Assembly: GCF_900172295.1 (NCBI RefSeq)
Contig: NZ_FWFL01000001.1
Location: forward strand, 186,001-250,000
Direction: 5' to 3'
Source of the DNA: Roseovarius litorisediminis
GTDB lineage: Bacteria; Pseudomonadota; Alphaproteobacteria; Rhodobacterales; Rhodobacteraceae
DNA: 64,000 nt
Part shown: in pieces, positions 8,842 through 18,782 of the stretch
Layout: every line of letters begins with the position of its first letter
Numbering within the stretch: position 1 is the first letter of the stretch
Made by a program: the position numbers and the translations under genes
The notes under the pieces: generated by a model
What the model was told of the DNA's origin: nothing
Databases searched by the model: none
What the model saw: the letters and a program-made list of their open reading frames with translations, nothing else

Positions 8842-11800
8842 CTAATAATCCTTTTCAAAGAAGATACCCAGCCCGGTACCGCCTTCATTGTCAAGGCCAC
8901 CCTTGACCGTCAGGCGCGAGTTTATGTCAAGGTTCAGGTTGATCTCCTGTCGGCCCTCGCTGTCGGCTGTAACCTCTGAATAGATATTTTTGGACAGGTA
9001 GGCACCTGCCTTGACCTGTGTTGAACCTTCTTCGGTTGAAGAAATGTCAAGATCGCTCAGACCGACCGTGTCACGCAGGCGGCCCACAATGTCATTATTG
9101 CTGCGGCCAGCAAGCGTGGCGACAGCCGAGGCAAGTTGCGCTGCCTGAAAGGGTGAAACCGTATCCAGTCCTCGGCCGAACAGAAGGCGCGAAACTACTT
9201 CCTCTTGGGGCAACTCGGGTTGGGATTGGAACGTAATTTCCGGTTCGCTGGCCAATCCTTCGATAATGACCTGAATTGAAATGTCATCCGACTGGGTTTC
9301 GGCAACAAATCTGAGGTAGGGGTCCAGGGCGCCGCGAAGGTCTATCAGCCCTTCAGTCAGATCCAAGCGTTTACCCAGAATATCAAGCCGACCGCGGATC
9401 AACTGGAAAAAGCCACTTGGTACGACATTGTTAGTGTCCCCGGTCAGAAACAAACGCCCCCCCAGTTCTGCATCCAGCCCCCGGCCGCGTACAAAAATTC
9501 GGTTTGGGGCGTTGATCGTCAAACTTAGAGGAAATGGTTTGCCTGGTTTGGTTTCGGCGGTCTTCACAAGACCGGCCCGCGCGCGCGTCGCCCTGACATT
9601 CGCAGGTTCGTTCAGATGTTGAATATCGGGCAATGAAACGCTTGCCGCAGCAGTCGAGGACGGTATCCGAACTGTAGTCTCATCCAGCTGCAATTCACCA
9701 CCGATGCGCGCACCGCCAGTCAGGGGCCCGGCAATAGCGACGTTTCCGTTCACGGTCGTTTCGTACAGAATGCGGTCAGTCAGTACGGCGTTTTCCAGAT
9801 TTGCAGAAATGTCACCCACGAACGGGGTTGCCAGGTTGATCGTGCCGGCAACCGTAGCCCTGCCGCCGTCGCGTAATTGCCCCGCCATATCAATTTGCGC
9901 ACTACCAGACGCCAGCGAAACAGTGCCAGCAACGTTCTGGACTGCGAACTTCAGGGCAGGAAGCGACAGGCGCGCATCGTTGGTACTGATGGTGCCGGAA
10001 AGCGCAGACAGAGTCGGAGGGCCGGAAAGCCGAAGGTCAAAAGCAGCATTGCCCTGAACGGAACGCGGCGTGATGAAGTTGTTGGCAAGTGCCATCGGAG
10101 CTTTACCGGTCAGGGCCAGATCAACACGTTCGCCGTAATTTACAATGTTGCCTTGCACGTTTGCTGTGGTGCCACCGGGGCCGATGGCGCTGAGAGCGAC
10201 AGCAACGTCACGCGCATCTGGACCAAGATGCGCAATCGTGCCCGAGGCGCTTAACGGGCCGTCAAAGCCCGGTGCAAGAAGGCCCAGATTTGCAAGACGC
10301 CCATTGATCTGCAGCGGTCCAGTGCCGTTATCGTCACCTTTGATATCCAACTGCAGTTGCGACGATTTAAGGGACAATGAGCGGATATCAAGCTGGTTTC
10401 CCCTGCGCCCTGAAACCGTACTGAATGTCAGACTTCCTGCTATCAGCTGATCAAGAGTGGCAATGCCGGTTTTCACGCCATTGCCATTCAAACTGGCCGA
10501 AACCTGAAAGTCCTGACCTTGCAACGCGCCTGATCCGTCGAGCGAAAGATCAAGTTTTCCTGCCAGATTATGCTTGGAAAGGGCTGCAAATCGGGACAGG
10601 TCATTGATTGTCGCTTGCAGGTTTCCGGTGACCGGTAACCCCGGTCGTTCGGGTGAAACCGAGCCGGCGGCGTTCAGGGTTGCATCCGCCACTTGCAGGT
10701 TCAAAGCAGTCAGGGTTACGTCGCCGCCAGCCTGCCAGCTGAAATCCGAAGCAACTCTAGCCGGGCCTGACAGCTTGGGTTCGACTAGCGATATGTCAAA
10801 GACCTGCGCGGTAATCCCCAGTTTTCCCCGGTCGGTGTCAATCCGACCGGCGGCATTCGCCGACAGGGCGTCATTTATAAATGCCAGCTTTCGCAGCTCC
10901 GTGCCGGAAGTATCGCGCATGACTGCAAGCTGCATATTGCTTTTGCCCGCCAGTAATGGATCAAGACGCGGTGTGCTGGTGTTCAGATCTGTCGTCTGGG
11001 CGTCCAGCGTGATATCAAAGGCGCCGCCCAGAAGCGTGCCGTTACCCGACAGCGTTGCATCTGCACGTCCCGCCAGTCCCCGATTTGCCAATGGGCCAAA
11101 ACGCCCAAGATCGTCAGCGACAATCCGCAAATGCCCTGAGGCGGGGAATCCTTCGGACAGGCCATCCAGAGTTGCGTCGCCCTCAAGCTGGACATCGCCT
11201 GACTTCAGGGTGAGATCGCTAACTTCAAGTGGCGCGTCTTCCTGCCAGTCAATATCGGCACTACCGTTAAGGGTTGTACCCATTGCCTTTGCAAGTGCCT
11301 GATCTGAATTTTCGATACCATCAACAGAGACCTCCAGGCGCGCCGAGACAGATTTCACGGTGGATTGCCCGATCACACCTGTCGCAGACAAAGTGCCCCT
11401 TGCTACCTTCAAGGCATTTTGTTCCAGTTCGGAAAAGGTGATGTCCGCCTGCCACTGATTATCCTGCTCCGCGTCAAATCTGGCTGCGACCTGCGCCTTT
11501 TCCACCCAGGTCCCCGGGCCGGAAATGGGAAGCCTGATCCGGGTGCCATCACCAAGTTGACCATTCAGGTTAAAGTGGACGGGCCAGTGATCAGCGTTAA
11601 GTTCAAGCTGGCCGGAAAGTACAAGCGCGGCGGATGCAAGCGTCAGGTTCGATATTTCAACCTTTCCGCTATCCGATGCCACCCCCTCTAGTGCAAGGCG
11701 GCTTTGATCGCCAAAGAAGCGTCGGTAGTCGGGCTTGAACAACGGGGCAAGATCGCCTTGCAGATTGGCGGAAAATTGCTTTCCTGGCTCATTTGGCGAC

Positions 11801-12579
11801 TGCGTCGACTGGATCTGGATGTCGCCTTGCAGCCGGGGTTCGCCGGCGGAGGCGAGGGTGATCAGCGCCGTGAAATACGAAAGAGGATCTTCGCCTTCAA
11901 TCTGCAGGTCCAGGGCCGGGCGGTCGGGCAGGCCCAGAAGGTTGGCGGCAATTCCATCTTCATCCTCGCGAAGATCCAGCTTCAGCGCCAGAACGCTTGT
12001 GAGGTTCGAATACCCTGCATCAAGTGTCAGTTCACCACGGCCGTCGGTTCGCGAAACTGCAAGATTGGCTTGACCGTTGCCAGAGCCCAGAATTGCACTG
12101 CCCGTCACCGACAATTCAGCCTCGGCGCCAAAAACGGCCTGGCCTAGGTATACAAGGTCTGCGCTGATTTCACCGATACGAATTGAAACCGGCAGTTCGG
12201 GAAGGGAAAAGTCGGTGGCCTCTGCGTCGGCGGGCGACAGACCTGCATCGCCTTTGGGAAGACGCGGCAGCAGGATTTCCTCAGCGTTCAGACGGTTTAC
12301 CTCAAGCTTTCCTGCCAGCAACGCACTGCGCGTCCAATCCAATGCCACGTTGTGGAGGGTGATCCAGATGCCGTTGTCATCCGCGATGGTCAACTCTTCG
12401 ATCGTCGCGGAAGATGACAAAGCTCCTTTAAAGCCCTTTATCCTGACCTCTCGACCAGCGTCAGAAAGATTGTCTTCCAGCAAAGCCTGCAAATATCCGC
12501 GGTCATCCTGACTTGTATCCTGCGCCCAACCGGCAGCCGCAAGAAAGGCAATCAGGGTTATGATCACTAATGTCCGCAT
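8842..12579 (-). CDS. tamB: TamB, translocation and assembly module inner-membrane component
   Basis: A 1245-residue protein with an N-terminal signal/anchor (residues 1-19) and a very long region of repeated amphipathic beta-strands. It ends in the DUF490/TamB C-terminal domain (about 900-1245; FLTGDTNNVVPSGFFQLIRG, the LFGRGL block near 1150, and the closing FFEKDY). TamB forms a long periplasmic beta-taco groove thought to carry lipids or outer-membrane proteins between membranes. Its ATG overlaps the tamA stop by one base (TGATG), the classical tamA-tamB coupling. Length is within the family range. The function rests on family knowledge and on the adjacent tamA. Confidence 0.93.
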   Translation of the reverse strand: MRTLVIITLIAFLAAAGWAQDTSQDDRGYLQALLEDNLSDAGREVRIKGFKGALSSSATIEELTIADDNGIWITLHNVALDWTRSALLAGKLEVNRLNAEEILLPRLPKGDAGLSPADAEATDFSLPELPVSIRIGEISADLVYLGQAVFGAEAELSVTGSAILGSGNGQANLAVSRTDGRGELTLDAGYSNLTSVLALKLDLREDEDGIAANLLGLPDRPALDLQIEGEDPLSYFTALITLASAGEPRLQGDIQIQSTQSPNEPGKQFSANLQGDLAPLFKPDYRRFFGDQSRLALEGVASDSGKVEISNLTLASAALVLSGQLELNADHWPVHFNLNGQLGDGTRIRLPISGPGTWVEKAQVAARFDAEQDNQWQADITFSELEQNALKVARGTLSATGVIGQSTVKSVSARLEVSVDGIENSDQALAKAMGTTLNGSADIDWQEDAPLEVSDLTLKSGDVQLEGDATLDGLSEGFPASGHLRIVADDLGRFGPLANRGLAGRADATLSGNGTLLGGAFDITLDAQTTDLNTSTPRLDPLLAGKSNMQLAVMRDTSGTELRKLAFINDALSANAAGRIDTDRGKLGITAQVFDISLVEPKLSGPARVASDFSWQAGGDVTLTALNLQVADATLNAAGSVSPERPGLPVTGNLQATINDLSRFAALSKHNLAGKLDLSLDGSGALQGQDFQVSASLNGNGVKTGIATLDQLIAGSLTFSTVSGRRGNQLDIRSLSLKSSQLQLDIKGDDNGTGPLQINGRLANLGLLAPGFDGPLSASGTIAHLGPDARDVAVALSAIGPGGTTANVQGNIVNYGERVDLALTGKAPMALANNFITPRSVQGNAAFDLRLSGPPTLSALSGTISTNDARLSLPALKFAVQNVAGTVSLASGSAQIDMAGQLRDGGRATVAGTINLATPFVGDISANLENAVLTDRILYETTVNGNVAIAGPLTGGARIGGELQLDETTVRIPSSTAAASVSLPDIQHLNEPANVRATRARAGLVKTAETKPGKPFPLSLTINAPNRIFVRGRGLDAELGGRLFLTGDTNNVVPSGFFQLIRGRLDILGKRLDLTEGLIDLRGALDPYLRFVAETQSDDISIQVIIEGLASEPEITFQSQPELPQEEVVSRLLFGRGLDTVSPFQAAQLASAVATLAGRSNNDIVGRLRDTVGLSDLDISSTEEGSTQVKAGAYLSKNIYSEVTADSEGRQEINLNLDINSRLTVKGGLDNEGGTGLGIFFEKDY

Positions 12580-14375
12580 CAGAAGGCCTGTCCAATTCCG
12601 ATGTAAAGTTCAAAGTCTGTACCACTGCTGCCATCAATTGGTGTCGCGACATCAACCCGAATCGGGCCAACCCCAGTTGTATAACGCGCGCCAATCCCGG
12701 CGCCGCTGTGCCAATTTCCATTCTCAGTAGCCCATGCATCCTGTCCGACAAACCCTGTATCCGCAAAGACAACCAGACCCAGTTTGTCGGTTATGTCAGC
12801 ACGCACCTCGCCGCTGAAAGCCATGAAAGACCGCCCCCCGACACGCCGTCCGCCGCTGAGTTCCACAGCAAGCGATTGGTAAGGCTGCCCCCTGACCGTG
12901 CCCGCCCCACCGGAAAAAAACAGCATATCTGGCGGCACATCTGCGGTGCTGGCCCCGGCGACAGAACCCAGCTGAGCACGCGCCGCAAGGGTAACGCCGT
13001 CGTTGGCGCCAAAACTGCGATAAACCCGGGTATCCGCATAAACCCTGGCACCGGTTGTGCTTTCATCAAGCCCGATAAACGGGTCGGTGTGAAGGTCGAT
13101 GTAAAACCCTTTGGTGGCATCCAACGCGTTGTCACGCTTGTCCAGCGTAAGTCGCAGAGGAAAGATCAGGTGCTGAATGCTGCGCGATCCCAGATCGTCA
13201 TCAATTTCAGTGTAGCGATAGGTTATCCCCGCCTCACCTGTCAGTTTGTCCGAGAATATGTGGCTAAGGCCAGCGCCCAGCTGAATATTGCGTTCCCGGT
13301 AGTCCGGGTCGTCAAGTTCTTCCAGTTTTGCCAGCAAAAACAGACTGGTGTCTGGTGTGAACGTGGCTGGGCGCTCAAATCGGGTGGACAGGCGGTAGTC
13401 GATACCACCCGAATCCCCGCCGATTCCGCTTATTTCGCCGTCAAATCTTAGCCGCTCAGCCCCGCCCAGCAGGTTACGGTGCAGCCAGAAGCCTGAAAGT
13501 GTCAGACCTTCCAGCGATGAAAGTTCGGCGCCAACACCAACACGTCTGCGTTTGGCGTCGGTCAGATCGGCTGTAATATCCAGAGTGTCACTGGGACCGG
13601 TGCTTTCGTTTTCTTCCAATACAACCGACCGGAAGGCGCCGGTTCGGCGTAGCCGGGTGGCCGCTTTGCGAACTTCGTCCGGTGAGTATACGTCGCCCGT
13701 GGGCAGGCCTGCAATTTCACGTATACGCTTGTCTCTGACCCGGCCCTGCCTGGCGATATTGAGATTGCCAAATCTAAGCCATGGCCCTTGAGACAGACCA
13801 ATATCTGCAGAAAGCGTATGCTTTTTGTGATCGGCGGTAATTTCCTGTGATACGACCTTTGCCTTGGCATAACCAACTTCGCGCCAGCGCAATATGCCGG
13901 CAGCGGCAGCTTCCCCGATCAGATCGCCCCGGGCCTGCTGGCCTTTGGCAAAACCTTCTGGAAGTGTTGTTCCGTTGGCCAGGGGGGCAATTCGTGCGGT
14001 GGAAAAGAAAAAGGGCGCCCCGGGCCGCACGTCAAGCGTGACCCGGTCAATCCGTTTCGGGGTTGAAAGTGGGGGAATGTTGGCGGCCTCCTGGCCATCG
14101 ACATTGATTTTAATGACACCGCCAAAATATCCTGCGGCGTAAAGTACCCCAACCAGACGGGCATAGTCGGCCTGCGCTGCGGCAAGCATGTCTTGTGGAG
14201 TCACGTCTTCGCCTGCCGCCGTGGCAATACTTAGCGATGACCGGCGCAGCTTTTCCCCAAAATCCTTTGAGACGCCAGGGGCGTTCAGGGTCACTTCGGT
14301 CGCTCCCACGCTTGCGGCCAGAAAGGCAAAAACTGCAAACGCCAGAACCGGGCGTGTGACACGTGATTCGAACAA
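12579..14375 (-). CDS. tamA: TamA, BamA/Omp85-family outer-membrane assembly protein
   Basis: A 598-residue Omp85-family protein. A signal peptide (about 1-25, ending SVGAT) is followed by POTRA-type domains (about 28-270) and a C-terminal 16-strand barrel (about 275-598). The L6-loop motif reads GGAGTVRGQPYQSL (VRG conserved, Gln in place of the more usual Phe/Tyr). The last residue is Phe, as expected for a BAM-recognised barrel. It is the upstream partner of tamB and overlaps it by one base. It inserts certain outer-membrane proteins together with TamB. Confidence 0.93.
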   Translation of the reverse strand: MFESRVTRPVLAFAVFAFLAASVGATEVTLNAPGVSKDFGEKLRRSSLSIATAAGEDVTPQDMLAAAQADYARLVGVLYAAGYFGGVIKINVDGQEAANIPPLSTPKRIDRVTLDVRPGAPFFFSTARIAPLANGTTLPEGFAKGQQARGDLIGEAAAAGILRWREVGYAKAKVVSQEITADHKKHTLSADIGLSQGPWLRFGNLNIARQGRVRDKRIREIAGLPTGDVYSPDEVRKAATRLRRTGAFRSVVLEENESTGPSDTLDITADLTDAKRRRVGVGAELSSLEGLTLSGFWLHRNLLGGAERLRFDGEISGIGGDSGGIDYRLSTRFERPATFTPDTSLFLLAKLEELDDPDYRERNIQLGAGLSHIFSDKLTGEAGITYRYTEIDDDLGSRSIQHLIFPLRLTLDKRDNALDATKGFYIDLHTDPFIGLDESTTGARVYADTRVYRSFGANDGVTLAARAQLGSVAGASTADVPPDMLFFSGGAGTVRGQPYQSLAVELSGGRRVGGRSFMAFSGEVRADITDKLGLVVFADTGFVGQDAWATENGNWHSGAGIGARYTTGVGPIRVDVATPIDGSSGTDFELYIGIGQAF

Positions 14376-14486
14376 CTCAGGACCTCCAATACCGCACCCC
14401 CTTTGTATCGCATTGTTAGGTGCGGGTTACCACGCTATCGGCGAGTTTCCCCAGTAGGCGGAAATCTACCGAACAGGGGCAAGTCT

Positions 14487-17400
14487 TCAGTTCGGCAATG
14501 GATTTCGCTGCAACTCTGTCTCCAGCGCCCTCTCGATTGTTCCTCTGGGAACGGTGAACCTTGCCAGCAGGTTATAAAGGACAGGCGTGACAACCAGCAT
14601 CATCACCGAGGACACAGCCAGCCCCGCGATAACGACAGTCCCGATTGCATTGCGACTTTCGGCACCAGCGCCGGTGGCCAATACCAGCGGCAGCGCCCCA
14701 AGGATGGTTGAAAGCACCGTCATCACGATTGGCCGCAGCCGCAGGACAGAGGCCTCGATCACGGCATCGCGCACCTCCATACCTTCATCACGCAGTTGAT
14801 TTGCGAACTCGACAATCAGGATGCCGTTCTTGGCAACCAGTCCGATTAGCAGAATGATGCCGATCTGACTGTAAACATTCAGCGACAGGCCACCAAGGGC
14901 CATGGCATAGATCGCTCCGGCGATCCCTGCAGGCACAGTCAGGATAATGGTGACCGAATGAAGGAAGCTTTCAAATTGTGCGGCAAGCACAAGAAACACG
15001 ATCACAATCGCCAGTATAAAGACAACCCCCGCGCCGGCAGAGGTGTCCTTGAAGGTGCGCGACTGGCCTTCATAACCAAGTTTGGCCTCGGCAGGAAGAA
15101 TATCGCGCGCTGTATCTTCGATTTTAGTCAGGACCGAGCCCAGATCATAACCTGGTTCCAAAGCACCGGACAGCTGGATCGATGGCAGCCGGTCAAACCG
15201 CCGCAGTGACGGGGCGGCGGCGTTTTCCGTCAGGCTGACCAATGCGCCCAGGGGCACCAGGCTTTCGTTATCGCCCGAACGAACAAAGATATTTGTAATG
15301 TCCGAAGGGTCGCGACGATCTTCTTCAGAGGCTTGCAGCAAAACAGGATATTCACGACCACGGCTTACAAATGTTGTCACTTCGCTTGATGCCAGCATGG
15401 TTTGCAGCGTGTTTGCGATGGTATCAACCGAGATCCCCAGATCATCCGCCCGGGCGCGATCTATGTTGATATCAAGTTGCGGAAGATTCTGATCAAAATT
15501 GATTTCGGGGTTGACCAGGCCGGGTATCTGTTCGGCTTTCTCCAGCATGGCCAGGGCCCAGACCTTGACGCTTTCAAAATCGGGACCACCGATGACAACC
15601 CGCACAGGCGTAGAATTGCCCCTCAGGCCCAGGCCGGCCGGGGTGACCGGAAAGCCCCGGGCGACCGTAACCTTATTCATTTGAGGGGCAATTTCAGCAA
15701 CAACATCCGCAATCGGGCGATCCCGTTTCTCCCACGGGGCCAGACGAAAAACGACAAACGAGCGCCATGCACGGTTGCCCCAACCCGTAAAGGTAAAGAC
15801 GGTTTCGATCACGCCGCTTTGGCGCAGGGGTTCAAGAATTTCTTCAACTTGTTTGGCAGCGATGTCGGAATGAGAGATGGTGCTGCCCTGCGGGGCTGTA
15901 AGCGGCACAAAGCCAACGCCACGGTCTTCACGCGGGGACAATTCCCTTGGAAGGCCGTTATAGAAAAACGCGGCCCCGCAGGTAATGGCAAGGGCCAGTG
16001 AAAGAACCACCACCGGCATTTGCAGCGATTTGTTCAGGATCGCGGCATAGCAGCGTTGAAAAAGAGATTTTTGCGTGTCTGTTGAAGTTTTCCCCTTCAA
16101 GTCTTTGGCGCGCAGCAGTTTTGCTGCCAAAGCAGGACAGGCCGTAAGGGCCACGAAGGTTGAAATGGCGACAGTGCCCGCCATGACCCAGCCAAATTCG
16201 ACAAACAGGCGCCCAACCTGCCCGGGCATGAAAGACAGCGGAACAAACACGGCGATTAGCGTGACAGATGTTGCGATGACCGCAAAAGTCACCTGCCGCG
16301 CGCCACGCAGGCTGGCCACCAAAGGAGATTCGCCATTTTCAATCCGGCGCTGAATGTTCTCCAATACGACAATTGCATCATCCACGACCAGACCGATGGC
16401 CAGCAAAAGCGCAAGTAAAGTCAGCGTATTCAGGGAAAATCCCCAGACGCCGATAAGGACAAAGCAACCGATCAGCGATACAGGAATTGTGATGGCCGGA
16501 ACCAGAGTTGCGCGCAGGCTGCGCAGAAAGAACAGGATGACAAGAACGACCAGCGCCAGCGAGATCATCAGCGCGATCACCACCTCGCGGATTGAGGCGC
16601 CGACAAACAGGGCATCATCCGATCCGATGATGATTTCAAGGCCCTCGGGCAGCGAGGGTTTCAGACGATCAATTTCGGCCCGGACGGCTTTCGAGATCGC
16701 AAGTGTATTTGACTGGCTCTGGCGCAGAATTGCCATACCGACGGCGTCGGCGCCGTTCGTGCGCACGATTGTGCTGTCATCCGCCACGCCCGGTGCAACA
16801 CGTGCCACATCCCCTAGGCGGACGGGATAGCCTGCGACACTTTCTAGCACCACATCGCGAAAATCGTCAACGGATTGCAGGCGACTGTTCAGACGGACGG
16901 ATAGTTGGCGATTCTGGGATTCAACATTGCCTGCTGGCAGTTCTATATTATTGCGCCGGAGGGCTGTCTCGATATCGGCCACGGTAAGTTTGCGGGCTGC
17001 CATGGCGCGACGATCCAGCCAAATACGCACTGCAAAGGGCCTTGCACCGTAGATGCGTACATTGGCCACCCCTTCGAGTGTTGCAATACGATCAACGATG
17101 AAGCGGTCAATATAGTCAGTAATTTCGGCCGTTGTCATGCGGGTCGAGGTGATGGCAAGACGCATCACCGGGTCGGCATCTGCATCGCTTTTGATGACCG
17201 CAGGCTGATCGGCGTTTTCAGGTAGTTTGCTGGTCGCGCGGCCCACCGCATCGCGTACGTCATTCGCGGCCTCGTCAATGTCTCGCTTGGTGTCAAATTC
17301 GATAGTGACCTGGCTGCGCCCCTGTCGGCTTTCCGAACTGATTGACCGTATGCCGGTGATTGAGGCGACAGAACCTTCAATTGGTTCGGTGATATCGGTG

Positions 17401-17579
17401 TCGATCACTTCAGGCGCCGCACCGCGATACGCTGTGGTTACGGTGACGACAGCGTTATCCACATCGGGCAATTCGCGTATCGGAATGGATTGCACCGCGG
17501 CTATGCCGAAGATCACGATTAACAGGCTGACCACAGCCGCCAGCACCGGGCGCCGTACTGCGATATCAGACAGTGTCAT
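14487..17579 (-). CDS. RND efflux pump permease (AcrB/MdtB-like, HAE1 type)
   Basis: A 1030-residue inner-membrane RND transporter. It has the family plan of TM1, a large periplasmic loop, TM2-6, TM7, a second large loop and TM8-12. The start MTLSDIAVRRPVLAAVVS and the TM4 proton-relay signature AIGLVVDDAIVVLENI (DD near residue 405) are typical of drug and multidrug RND pumps. The start overlaps the adaptor gene stop by four bases (ATGA). No outer-membrane channel (TolC-like) gene is next to it, so a channel from elsewhere must be used. The substrate spectrum is unknown. Confidence 0.93.
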   Translation of the reverse strand: MTLSDIAVRRPVLAAVVSLLIVIFGIAAVQSIPIRELPDVDNAVVTVTTAYRGAAPEVIDTDITEPIEGSVASITGIRSISSESRQGRSQVTIEFDTKRDIDEAANDVRDAVGRATSKLPENADQPAVIKSDADADPVMRLAITSTRMTTAEITDYIDRFIVDRIATLEGVANVRIYGARPFAVRIWLDRRAMAARKLTVADIETALRRNNIELPAGNVESQNRQLSVRLNSRLQSVDDFRDVVLESVAGYPVRLGDVARVAPGVADDSTIVRTNGADAVGMAILRQSQSNTLAISKAVRAEIDRLKPSLPEGLEIIIGSDDALFVGASIREVVIALMISLALVVLVILFFLRSLRATLVPAITIPVSLIGCFVLIGVWGFSLNTLTLLALLLAIGLVVDDAIVVLENIQRRIENGESPLVASLRGARQVTFAVIATSVTLIAVFVPLSFMPGQVGRLFVEFGWVMAGTVAISTFVALTACPALAAKLLRAKDLKGKTSTDTQKSLFQRCYAAILNKSLQMPVVVLSLALAITCGAAFFYNGLPRELSPREDRGVGFVPLTAPQGSTISHSDIAAKQVEEILEPLRQSGVIETVFTFTGWGNRAWRSFVVFRLAPWEKRDRPIADVVAEIAPQMNKVTVARGFPVTPAGLGLRGNSTPVRVVIGGPDFESVKVWALAMLEKAEQIPGLVNPEINFDQNLPQLDINIDRARADDLGISVDTIANTLQTMLASSEVTTFVSRGREYPVLLQASEEDRRDPSDITNIFVRSGDNESLVPLGALVSLTENAAAPSLRRFDRLPSIQLSGALEPGYDLGSVLTKIEDTARDILPAEAKLGYEGQSRTFKDTSAGAGVVFILAIVIVFLVLAAQFESFLHSVTIILTVPAGIAGAIYAMALGGLSLNVYSQIGIILLIGLVAKNGILIVEFANQLRDEGMEVRDAVIEASVLRLRPIVMTVLSTILGALPLVLATGAGAESRNAIGTVVIAGLAVSSVMMLVVTPVLYNLLARFTVPRGTIERALETELQRNPLPN

Positions 17580-18673
17580 GAGCCACCATCCGTTGTCATT
17601 GCCGGGGTTGGATCATCGCCAAGAACATTTACCGGGCTGCCATCGCGCACTCGTTGCAACCCGCGAACCACGATCAGGTCACCTTGCTCTAATCCGGACA
17701 CGACAGCCACGATCCCGCCAAGGCGTTGGCCCGTCTGTACAGGTTGACGCAATGCCTTGCCGTCCTTGATCACGAACACATATGTATCCGCGGCCTGAAA
17801 AATGATCGCCTCCTCGGGTACGACCAACTCGTTGGATTCAGATAAGGTCAGGGTGATCGACATGAACATGCCTGCGGGCAGGATATGGTCTGGATTGGGA
17901 ATGATAGCGCGGGTCTTGAAAGATCGGCCAACCGGGTCGATACGGCTGTCTAACGCTTCAATCCGACCCGCGAACTCTCGATCCTTGAAAGCTGAACTGG
18001 TGGCGCTGATCGCCTGACCAGGACGGATTTGGGCAAACAGGGTCTCTGGCAGTGAAAACTCCACCTCGATTTCAGACAGATCATCCAACCGGGTCAACAG
18101 GTCACCCTCGGCGACACGGGCACCCAGGTCGACATCGGTCAGCCCCACAATTCCGTTAAACGGAGCCCGGATTGTGCGCTCTTCCAGGCGCCGGCGGGCA
18201 CGGTCCAACTGGGCTGTGGCTTCGGCCAAAAGTGCGGTGGCTTCTTCCTGCGAGGCCCGAGCCACGGCATTGGTTTTGCGCAGCACGTTGATCCGGTCGA
18301 GCGATTGGCGCTGTTGAGTCAGACGTGCTTCGGCTTCGGTAAAATTGGCGCGCTCGATCGTATCGTCGAGACGTGCCAGAACGTCGCCTTTGGCAACCTG
18401 AGCGCCAGGTTTGATGTTGATTTCAACAATACGCCCCTCAGTTTCGGGCACGATTTCAACGGACTGGCGCGCACGCGTTGTGCCGACGGCCTCGATGGTC
18501 TGTTTCAGAACACGGAGTTCAGCGCGCGCCAGTTCAACTGAAACAGGGCGCGGTCCAGCCTGCTCTGACGCAGTGGGCGCGGTGGGAGCGAAATAGGTAA
18601 AATAGGCCATGTACCCGCCGTACGCGACGCCGGCGAGCAGGCATAACACTAAAAACTGTTTCCAGACTGACAA
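17576..18673 (-). CDS. RND efflux periplasmic adaptor subunit (MFP)
   Basis: A membrane-fusion protein with one N-terminal membrane anchor (VWKQFLVLCLLAGVAYGGYM), lipoyl half-motifs (IKPGAQVAKGDVLARLDDT), an alpha-helical hairpin (about 100-170), a second lipoyl half (IRAPFNGIVGLTDVDLGARV) and C-terminal beta-barrel domains. No in-frame ATG fits. The open frame runs back to a TTG at 18766, but the TTG at 18673 is preferred: it has GGGGA about 8 nt upstream and starts just before the anchor. It couples the AcrB-like pump, whose start it overlaps, to an outer-membrane channel. Confidence 0.87.
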   Translation of the reverse strand: MSVWKQFLVLCLLAGVAYGGYMAYFTYFAPTAPTASEQAGPRPVSVELARAELRVLKQTIEAVGTTRARQSVEIVPETEGRIVEINIKPGAQVAKGDVLARLDDTIERANFTEAEARLTQQRQSLDRINVLRKTNAVARASQEEATALLAEATAQLDRARRRLEERTIRAPFNGIVGLTDVDLGARVAEGDLLTRLDDLSEIEVEFSLPETLFAQIRPGQAISATSSAFKDREFAGRIEALDSRIDPVGRSFKTRAIIPNPDHILPAGMFMSITLTLSESNELVVPEEAIIFQAADTYVFVIKDGKALRQPVQTGQRLGGIVAVVSGLEQGDLIVVRGLQRVRDGSPVNVLGDDPTPAMTTDGGS

Positions 18674-18782
18674 TTTCCATCCCCGATATCGGGTTCCGAG
18701 ACCCTGACACGACCAGCAAAAAGCATAGTCAGTTAGGGAAGGTATAGGAAGTCTGCCTAATGGCAACTAATTGTGATGCGCC